A DNA stretch of 64,000 nt from Myxococcales bacterium. Lineage in GTDB: Bacteria > Myxococcota_A > Polyangia > Polyangiales > Houyiibacteriaceae. The stretch spans positions 196,066-260,065 of the forward strand of contig JAOTYL010000001.1 in assembly GCA_029861865.1 (NCBI GenBank), in the 5' to 3' direction. The translations under genes were made by a program, and so were the position numbers. The notes under the pieces are model-generated. The model had not been told where the DNA came from, searched no databases, and saw nothing but the letters and a program-made list of their open reading frames with translations. Below are positions 57,762 to 64,000 of this stretch, in pieces; the first letter of the stretch is position 1; each line of letters opens with the position of its first letter.

Positions 57762-59375
57762 TCAGCTCGGATTCCGGCAGGCCTCGACGTCTTCTTTCGT
57801 CAAGCCGAGCGCGTCGGCCGCCTCTTCGAGGTCTTTGGCCGTCGCGTCGACCTTGTAGGCCTCTTGCGTCGCTCGTTCGACCTCCTGGCTGACGTTGCTT
57901 CCGCCGTAGCGCGATGCGGAATTCGCGGCGGCCTTCATCACCCTGCCGAACGCGCGCTTCTTCTTTTTCGCCGCGTCGATCTTCGCCTGCAGACACGCAC
58001 GCTGGGCTTCTTCGACCGACTGCGCATTGCCCCCTGACCCGGCACCGGAGCCGCCCGCGGCATCGCGCTTTGCGGCGAGGATGCCTGCAAGCTGTGGCGT
58101 GGCCTCGCCCGTCACCTCGAGCCCGTTTTCCGCCTGGAACTTCGAAATGGCGACGATGGTCGGCGTGCTCATTTTCCCGTCCGCGCTGCCCGGGTCGTAC
58201 CCGAGCGCAATCAAGTCTCGCTGAATCGACTGCAAGAGCGGATCTCCGCCTGCGTCCGCAACCAGGCCAGGAGCCGGCACGCCTTCGAGGCCGACATTGA
58301 CCCGAATCGCGCGCACCTCCGTCACTACGTCCAGCTCCCCGCCGTCGGCCATCTTCCGTAGCATCGCCATCTGCGAGCCGGCCATCCGTTCCACCTGCGC
58401 GCGCTGCTCGGGCGGCATCTCGGCGAGCTTCCTGTCGAAATCCGCAAGCTGCTTGCGCGCGTCTCCCATTTGCTGCTTCTGCTCCGGGCTCAGCACGCCC
58501 TGCATGCGCACAATGTTTCGGTACGGCATGTAGAGCTTGCTCTCCGGCACCGTTCGATAGTCCTGGTCGAGCCGCTCGATGACGATCTCGCGCGAATTCT
58601 TTCCCTGCCTCGCCACCCCCTCCATCCGCATCTTGAGCGGCACGTGCTTCGCCGCGTCGATCCAAAGGCTGATCGCCTGAATCTCCAGCTCCTCGCCGTC
58701 GGACTTCTCGACGATGTTCAGCTTGTCCGCGCGCGCATGGATCGCCCGCCGCTTGCCCACCGACTCCTTGCCGACGATCTTCGCCCGCTTCTTGAAGAGC
58801 GCCATGCTCTTCGCCATGTCGTTGTTGCGCGCATCCGCTTTGGCCTCCGCCGACGCCTTCCCGGCTGCGCCGGTGAGGTCGGCCATGCTCCCCATCATCG
58901 TGCTCGGGTTCGGTGAAGCCCAAGGCTCCGCCTCCGCGCCCGACCCCATCGCGCCGCGCATCGCGGGCGGAAGACCGGCGTCGTTCATGCCCTTGTCCAT
59001 CTCGCCGCCAACCGCCGCGCCCGTCTCCCGGATCGCCTTGGAGTGCGCGTCCCAAGCCTCGGGCGACATGCCTTGCCCCGCCTGCTGCCGACTCTGCATC
59101 TCCCCAAACGACACGAGCCGAAACATTTGCATCGGCTTTCCATCGGGCCCCTTCATCGATGCGCGCTCGTAGTAGAGCGTCTGCTCGTGCCCCATCACCG
59201 TCACGTCCATCGCATAGTTGTCGATGCCTTTGGCGCGCTGGCTCTCGAGCTTCAGCATCTTGTCGAGCAAGCCCTTGGCGCTTTGTCCAGCCACGACGGA
59301 GGGAACCCCAGCCACTAGCGCCACCGCGCTCAAGCACACGACCAGCCGCCAGACTCGATTCACCACGCGCCTCAT
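57762..59375 (-). CDS. Exported protein with peptidoglycan-binding-like domain
   Basis: A 537-residue protein: signal peptide (VCLSAVALVAGVPSVVAG), a long central region with an outer-membrane-lipoprotein-sorting-like beta pattern (NYAMDVTVMGHEQTLYYERASM, KHVPLKMRMEGVARQGKNSR) and a Met/Gln-rich helical part. A PG_binding_1-type domain follows near residue 395 (IQRDLIALGYDPGSADGKMS, then FQAENGLEVTGEATPQLAGIL), and the tail is charged. ATG 59375 has GAGGAG upstream; an in-frame start at 59456 would spoil the signal peptide. Function unknown. Bases 57570-57761 show no feature. Confidence 0.7.
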   Translation of the reverse strand: MRRVVNRVWRLVVCLSAVALVAGVPSVVAGQSAKGLLDKMLKLESQRAKGIDNYAMDVTVMGHEQTLYYERASMKGPDGKPMQMFRLVSFGEMQSRQQAGQGMSPEAWDAHSKAIRETGAAVGGEMDKGMNDAGLPPAMRGAMGSGAEAEPWASPNPSTMMGSMADLTGAAGKASAEAKADARNNDMAKSMALFKKRAKIVGKESVGKRRAIHARADKLNIVEKSDGEELEIQAISLWIDAAKHVPLKMRMEGVARQGKNSREIVIERLDQDYRTVPESKLYMPYRNIVRMQGVLSPEQKQQMGDARKQLADFDRKLAEMPPEQRAQVERMAGSQMAMLRKMADGGELDVVTEVRAIRVNVGLEGVPAPGLVADAGGDPLLQSIQRDLIALGYDPGSADGKMSTPTIVAISKFQAENGLEVTGEATPQLAGILAAKRDAAGGSGAGSGGNAQSVEEAQRACLQAKIDAAKKKKRAFGRVMKAAANSASRYGGSNVSQEVERATQEAYKVDATAKDLEEAADALGLTKEDVEACRNPS

Positions 59376-59534
59376 TGGTCTCCTCAGGAAGCGCCATTCT
59401 ACTCGAAAACCGAGCCGGTAATAGAGCACATCGTCCAGCCTTCGTTCAGTCCCCAATTCTCGCCCACCGAACGAGCTGCAGCGGTATCCCCGGTGCCCTC
59501 AGGGTGCCGCGCCACAAGAGTGGCTCCATCGCGG

Positions 59535-60245
59535 CTACGAGCGGACGCCTTGGATGACCCTGGGAATGTCGCCACCAAAAATCATGCTGAGCGCGGCCGG
59601 GGCATCATAGCGGTGCCGTTCCAACGCGGATTGAAGGACCTCGATTTCCACCGGAGCGTTGCATATCCGGTGGAGATACCGAGTCAAGGACGAGGGAACG
59701 CTGGTCACTGAGCGCGGCCGCAATTCATGTTCGAGTCGTTGGAGCTGAGACGCGAAGCCGATATTGGGAAGGACTTGAATCCGCTTCGATCGAACTTGAC
59801 AGAGGGCATCAAAGAAACTCATGCCCTCCGATTTCATCAGCAAGGCGATGACGAGAGTTGCGGATCGGCTGACGCCGACTTCACAATGGACAAACAGCTT
59901 GGCCTTTGGATCACTGGCCGTTGCAGCTGCTGCGAAGTCGAAGAACTGCGAAAACGTCCCTGCGATATCCTGATGCATTCCATCGTGAACACCGAGAAAC
60001 AGATGATGAAAGTCCTGCTGTAAGAACGCCATCTGCGAACGTTCATCCTCCATCAGGCAGCTCACAACATGGGTGACTCCGGCCCCCTTCAGCTCCTGAA
60101 CGCGCTCCCGGTCCGGCCGGGCGCCCAGATACAGAGTCCGAGTGATCGGACTGAAGAAGCTCTCACGCAGGTCTACAGAGAAGTCCAGTCCAAGACCGAG
60201 CCTTGAGAGCACACGGTCCGCGAAGTTGTCGAGTATGGTCTTCAT
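59535..60245 (-). CDS. Dual-specificity protein phosphatase
   Basis: A 236-residue cysteine phosphatase with the P-loop HCEVGVSRS at 120-128 (Cys121, Arg127) and the general-acid aspartate in VHDGM (Asp88). YLGARPDRERVQELKGAGVTHVV-like lines at 39-61 match the eukaryotic-type DSP fold. A C-terminal extension of about 80 residues resembles no domain I know. The start overlaps the end of the open frame of the decayed phospholipase D gene upstream. Confidence 0.88.
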   Translation of the reverse strand: MKTILDNFADRVLSRLGLGLDFSVDLRESFFSPITRTLYLGARPDRERVQELKGAGVTHVVSCLMEDERSQMAFLQQDFHHLFLGVHDGMHQDIAGTFSQFFDFAAAATASDPKAKLFVHCEVGVSRSATLVIALLMKSEGMSFFDALCQVRSKRIQVLPNIGFASQLQRLEHELRPRSVTSVPSSLTRYLHRICNAPVEIEVLQSALERHRYDAPAALSMIFGGDIPRVIQGVRS

Positions 60246-60332
60246 GGGGGGTCTCGCTGTGAGTCGAGTCGCCTAAGGACACAGGTCGCTCGCTGCGCCC
60301 GCCGTTGCATCGGCGCTAGCTCAGAGTCCGGG

Positions 60333-61261
60333 CTAGTCCCAACTCGTTGCCGTGGCTTTCGTCTTTCGCGCGCGCTTTGCCGCTTCAGCGAATCGTTTTG
60401 CCTCCTCGAGCCATGCGAGTCGCTCCGCGGGCGTGAGCCGGAGCCACGCTCTTCGCTGCTCCTCCTCGTGCGCCTTCCAGCCGTTCTCGAGCCTCTCGAC
60501 CTCGCGCACTTCGTCCCGGCTCCCGTAGTCAGGGAGCATGCGGGCAATCCCGACGTCCACTTGCTCGAGCTCGGGAGTGATGCTCGCCGGCCAAGGATCA
60601 TGCGCTGGGTCCCGCTCGAGATCGACGTCGACGGACTCTTGCCTTTGGGGTCCTTGCGTCTTTCGTCCTCGACGCGATGCTCGCAGGTGTCCCAGCGCCA
60701 CTGACTGAGATCGAGCCCACCACAAAATCCGAGGCAATCGTCGACGACTACGATTTTCTGGTGTTGTGACGCACCGAGCGGGTGCTCCCCATCGAGACAG
60801 AATCGAACGCGGTCGTGCGACTTCCACCGCAGCTTGTACTGGGGAAAGAACTCACGCTCCATGGCATAAATCATCGCGAAGTCCCAGCTCAGGATGTAGA
60901 TGTCGAGCTCCGGGCGCTCGTGCGCCACCGCATCGAGCAGTGGGCCGAGGGCGGTCGGTAGCTCATCGTCGCTACCGCCGTTGCGAATCAACTCAAGCTC
61001 GCTGTGGATGTCCCAGCCAACCGAAAAGATAGAGCGGCGCGCGCTTCGAACAGCCTCGCGCACCGCCCGAAAGTAGGATTCTCCATCGACGATGAAGGCG
61101 GCCCGCCCAGCCCGCGCCACACGCCAGCAGTTGTCCCCTTCTTCGAGAACGCGGCCCATCGGGGGTCTTCTACCCGACCCTCGATCCCGTGGGAAGGCGA
61201 TGAGGTCCGCAAAGTAGCTCCAGGGCTGGACCTCGGCATCGGACGCGTAGGCTTGACTCAA
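60333..61261 (-). pseudogene. Decayed phospholipase D gene with internal deletion and frameshift
   Basis: From 61261 to about 60650 the translation is a good PLD N-terminal half: GDNCWRVARAGRAAFIVDG, SIFSVGWDIHSELELI, and the first HKD motif HQKIVVVDD. After DPKGK the frame becomes nonsense, while the -1 frame resumes with a typical PLD segment (VDVDLERDPAHDPWP ... EVREVERL). The DNA between these two segments in normal PLDs is missing. The resumed frame then runs into an unrelated helical tail (RLTPAERLAWLEEAKRFAEA) and stops at 60333, without the second HKD motif. It should be catalytically dead. Confidence 0.75.
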
Positions 61262-61309
61262 CCCGTTGTAGCTGGCCCAGCCAAGTGAAACACGGCCGGC
61301 GACCGTGGT

Positions 61310-62830
61310 TTAGGGCGCGTCGCCGCCATTCAGCCTACGCCGCAACGCTTCGCAGGCCGTTCGGAGCACCTTGAGCCGCGCGGCTCGCTTGTCGTTCGCT
61401 GCGATCAGCGTCCAAGGCGCGTGACGTGTGTCCGTAGCCTCGAACATGTCGTGGACGGCCTGCTCGTAGTCCCACCAGCGCGCTCGATTCCGCCAATCGT
61501 CCTTTGTCAGCTTCCAGCGTTTGTAGGGCGTTTTAAGGCGCGCCTCGAAGCGCTTCCATTGTTCGTCGGGCGTAATGTGAAGGTAGAACTTCGCGAGCAC
61601 GATGCCGTACTCCGTGAGCTGTTCTTCGAAGTCGTTCATCTCCGCATAGGCCCGTCGCCATTCGTCCTGCGACGCAAATCCCTCGACGCGCTCCACTAGA
61701 ACCCGCCCGTACCACGAGCGATCGAACACGGTGAGACGCCCGGCCGCAGAGACGTGTCGCCAAAAACGCCAGAGGTAGTGTTGTGCGGCCTCTTCTTCGG
61801 TAGGGGCCGCGACTTGAATCACCTGGTAGTTGCGCGCATCGAGCGTGGCAACCAGACGTCTGATGCTGCCGCCTTTGCCGGCAGCGTCAGAGCCCTCGAA
61901 CACATAGATACTGGATATGCCTCGGTGTCGAGCCGTTCTCTGCAGGACATGATGCTCTGCCTGTAGCTCCAATAAGCGTTGCTGATACTCGTTCTTGTCG
62001 ACGCGCTCCGATTGGTCGAGGGTGGAGAGGATCGTCGGCGGGCCGGCCGGCTGTTTCGGAAGCGGATCTTTCTTCGGCGGTCGGGCGTGATCGTCGGCCT
62101 CGAAGGGTTCGATGTGTCGTTCCCTCAAGGCGTCGGCCAGCGCCTCGACGATTGTCTCTGCGATTGTGATATCGCGATAGCGCCCGTCTGCACTCTCCAC
62201 GATGTGCCACGGCGCCACGCCGGTATTGGTTTTTGTGATGACACGCTCGACGATGGAGATATACCGGTCGTACTCGTGCCAGTGCTTCCAGTCGATGTCG
62301 GTCACGCGCCAGCTCGTCGCCGGATCGGATTCGAGCTTCTTCAACCGCGTTGCTTGCGCGTCCTGACCGAGGTGCAGCCAGAATTTGAGGATCAATGCAC
62401 CGTCCGCCGACAGTTCGTCTTCGAACGCAGTGATGCGATCCAACTCGTTCTCGAGTTTCGCTTCGGTCATCTTACCGTCGAAGAAATCGATAATCAGTTG
62501 CCTGTAGCGGCCGCGCAGGAAGAGGCCGATGCGTCCCTTGGGCGGCAGGTCACGCCAGTAGCGCCAGTATGCCGGCCGCTGGCGTTCTTCCTCGGACGGC
62601 TCTGTATAGGAGCGCGTGGTTAGGAAGCGCGTATCGAGCCAGGTATGCAACGCATTGACCGCCATTCCCTTTCCCGCGCCGCCCACACCAGCGAGATCGA
62701 CGATGACCTGGAACGCCTTGCTCCGCTGCAACTGGTCCTGAGCGATCAACAGCTTCAGTCGCAGGTCCTCGGCGCGCTCATCGAATTCGTCCTTGGACAG
62801 CGAACGCCCCAACTCAGCTGTCCTGAACAT
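61310..62830 (-). CDS. pap: Polyphosphate:AMP phosphotransferase (PPK2 class II)
   Basis: A 506-residue tandem-PPK2 protein. The first half has a modified Walker A (LAGVGGAGKGMAVN) and the second half the intact EGSDAAGKGGSIRR, with lid motifs RSWYGRVLVERVEGF and PTEEEAAQHYLWRFW. Two-domain PPK2 enzymes transfer phosphate from polyphosphate to AMP to make ADP. An ATG at 62830 fits family length. It may help recover adenylate energy under stress. Confidence 0.93.
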   Translation of the reverse strand: MFRTAELGRSLSKDEFDERAEDLRLKLLIAQDQLQRSKAFQVIVDLAGVGGAGKGMAVNALHTWLDTRFLTTRSYTEPSEEERQRPAYWRYWRDLPPKGRIGLFLRGRYRQLIIDFFDGKMTEAKLENELDRITAFEDELSADGALILKFWLHLGQDAQATRLKKLESDPATSWRVTDIDWKHWHEYDRYISIVERVITKTNTGVAPWHIVESADGRYRDITIAETIVEALADALRERHIEPFEADDHARPPKKDPLPKQPAGPPTILSTLDQSERVDKNEYQQRLLELQAEHHVLQRTARHRGISSIYVFEGSDAAGKGGSIRRLVATLDARNYQVIQVAAPTEEEAAQHYLWRFWRHVSAAGRLTVFDRSWYGRVLVERVEGFASQDEWRRAYAEMNDFEEQLTEYGIVLAKFYLHITPDEQWKRFEARLKTPYKRWKLTKDDWRNRARWWDYEQAVHDMFEATDTRHAPWTLIAANDKRAARLKVLRTACEALRRRLNGGDAP

Positions 62831-62881
62831 CAGTCACATCCTCAAAGCAATGTTTAGCAGGAGGCGCCAGGCGATAGTACC

Positions 62882-62911
62882 GAAAAAAAAAGATCCAAAA
62901 AAAGATCCAAC
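62882..62911. repeat. Tandem A-run plus GATCC repeat
   Basis: Two successive units of seven to nine A followed by GATCC upstream of the polyphosphate phosphotransferase gene; a slippage-prone tract. Confidence 0.5.
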
Positions 62912-62946
62912 CGACGTCGAGCGAAACGCAGCAGGGCTTGGGGGGA

Positions 62947-62986
62947 TTGCGAAGTAGTTTCGCAAGTTGGCGGCCACCGGTGGCCG
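62947..62986. repeat. Two adjacent hairpins upstream of the transposase
   Basis: A 7-bp stem TTGCGAA/TTCGCAA (62947-62953 with 62959-62965) followed by a 16-bp perfect palindrome (62971-62986, CGGCCACCGGTGGCCG). Paired short hairpins next to a Y1 transposase gene resemble REP/BIME-like or IS200-end structures. Confidence 0.5.
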
Positions 62987-63072
62987 GCGACAAAACCGCC
63001 ACGATGGTGCGCGCAAGCTCCTGAAATCACCGACCGCCTTGTCGGCACGGCGTTCGCATCGGTCGAGACGGC

Positions 63073-63990
63073 ATGACCCGACCCCGCATCGTGCATGCCG
63101 GCGCTACCTTGGCCCTGTCTCGGCGCACCACCCGCCGCTACTTCCTCCTCAATCCCGATGAGACCCGGCAAATGGAGCAGGCGTATTGGTATTGCCTCGC
63201 CTATGCCGCGCAGCTCCATGGCGTCCTAGTCCATGCCGCCTGCCTCATGTCGACCCACGCGCACGAGGTCATCACTGACGTCCGTGGTGAATATCCACGG
63301 TTCTTGGGGACGTTTCACCGAAACCTGGCCTTGTGCGCCAAGGCCTTGCGGGGATGGCCGGAGGAGGTCTTCAACAAACGAAGCACCGGCGCTCATGACC
63401 TGCTGACCCCGGAGGCGATGATCGAGTCCATCGCCTACCTCATCGCCAATCCGGTCGAAGCGCTCGCGGTGCGCTACGCTAAGGATTGGCCCGGCGCGCA
63501 TACGCTTCCGGGGCACGTCGGTACCCGCGTCATCAAGGTCAAGCGACCGGCGCACTACTTCAATCCTGACAATTCCAAGTGGCCCGAGGAGATCGAGCTT
63601 CGGTTGGAGATGCCGGCGGCGCTCGAGCTCGACTATGGGCCGGAGCTCGCGCGGGAGCGCATTGCCGAGCGGGTGCGTGAGAAACAGCACCAGGCATGGA
63701 ACAAGGCCAAGCGCACCGGTATCCCCTTTGTCGGGCCGAGGCGGGTGCTCCGACTCCCGCACACCAAACGGGCCAAGAGCTACGAGGTGTTCGGGAGCCT
63801 GAATCCTCAGTTTGCCGCGGCAGGCCATCGTGGGGCGGCGACCAAAGCAGTGAAGCGCCTGCGTGCGTTCAAGGCGCAGTACGCGCGGGCGCTTGCGGCG
63901 TGGACTGCGGGAGACCGAAGCGTCTGCTTCCCGCAAGGCACTTGGTGGATGCGCGTGTGCCACGGGGCACGGTGTGGGCCGGCGCCGTAG
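63073..63990 (+). CDS. Y1 (HUH-type) REP-associated transposase
   Basis: A 305-residue IS200-like transposase. The HUH-type metal-binding pair is in CLMSTHAHEVITDVRG near residue 58, and the family helix SIAYLIANPVEALAV follows near 120. A C-terminal extension of about 150 residues, with a basic end, is longer than in IS200/IS605 TnpA (about 140 residues), as in REP-associated (RAYT) and related domesticated proteins. These nick and join single-stranded DNA at hairpins. No IS-type inverted ends flank it in view. Confidence 0.88.
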   Translation: MTRPRIVHAGATLALSRRTTRRYFLLNPDETRQMEQAYWYCLAYAAQLHGVLVHAACLMSTHAHEVITDVRGEYPRFLGTFHRNLALCAKALRGWPEEVFNKRSTGAHDLLTPEAMIESIAYLIANPVEALAVRYAKDWPGAHTLPGHVGTRVIKVKRPAHYFNPDNSKWPEEIELRLEMPAALELDYGPELARERIAERVREKQHQAWNKAKRTGIPFVGPRRVLRLPHTKRAKSYEVFGSLNPQFAAAGHRGAATKAVKRLRAFKAQYARALAAWTAGDRSVCFPQGTWWMRVCHGARCGPAP

Positions 63991-64000
63991 GGGCGCCTTC

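Noticed and set aside
57640-59397. 585-codon minus-strand frame
   Set aside because: Shadow of the exported peptidoglycan-binding-domain gene in another frame; Arg/Gly-rich composition typical of GC-rich shadows.

Overview
The window is GC-rich, densely coded bacterial chromosome. It most resembles a deltaproteobacterium of the Myxococcota. The reasons are a Gram-negative outer-membrane toolkit (TamA/TamB-like pair, SecDF-YajC, RND efflux), many lipoproteins with clear lipoboxes, cysteine-rich 'choice-of-anchor' beta-helix lipoproteins and frequent GTG/TTG starts. This placement is inference from gene content; no rRNA is present.

From 1 to 42.5 kb is a mostly ordinary core region. A leftward block (YgfZ-like, birA, nadC, CPBP protease) diverges from dnaG-rpoD. 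Then come a CAU tRNA, a zinc-ribbon coiled-coil protein with a BKACE enzyme, ilvE, and yajC-secD-secF-recJ. These are followed by a crotonase, tilS, ftsH-folP-cdaA-ybbR, and a convergent leftward operon tamA-like lipoprotein/tamB/glmM. The rest is miaB-vanZ, a HAD phosphatase, lepA, a ribbon-helix-helix regulator, two tandem acidic-repeat lipoproteins, an RluB/RsuA pseudouridine synthase and an RND pump with its lipoprotein adaptor. Two degenerate 6-bp-period repeat tracts lie near 32.5 and 37.5 kb.

From 42.57 to 51.85 kb is the main accessory region. An initiator tRNA (fMet) with a clear sigma70 promoter is the first of five copies of the tRNA 3' end. Each copy is followed at once by its own stem-loop terminator. 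The first copy lies under the 3' end of a large serine recombinase whose stop codon overlaps the tRNA anticodon. The copies delimit modules carrying (A) the recombinase, iteron-like repeats and a choice-of-anchor-Q lipoprotein, (B) a short spacer with no gene, (C) a second choice-of-anchor-Q lipoprotein translationally coupled to a PQQ-type beta-propeller lipoprotein, and (D) a small protein plus nucleotidyltransferase pair resembling a toxin-antitoxin locus. I read this as serial integration at one tRNA, leaving an accretion island.

From 52 to 64 kb are accessory metabolic and cell-envelope genes: a YdeI-like protein, a PPOX flavoprotein, a RetSat/phytoene-desaturase-like oxidoreductase and a penicillin-acylase-family lipoprotein. 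They are followed by an exported peptidoglycan-binding-domain protein, a dual-specificity phosphatase behind a decayed phospholipase D gene, a polyphosphate:AMP phosphotransferase, and a Y1/REP-associated transposase preceded by hairpins.
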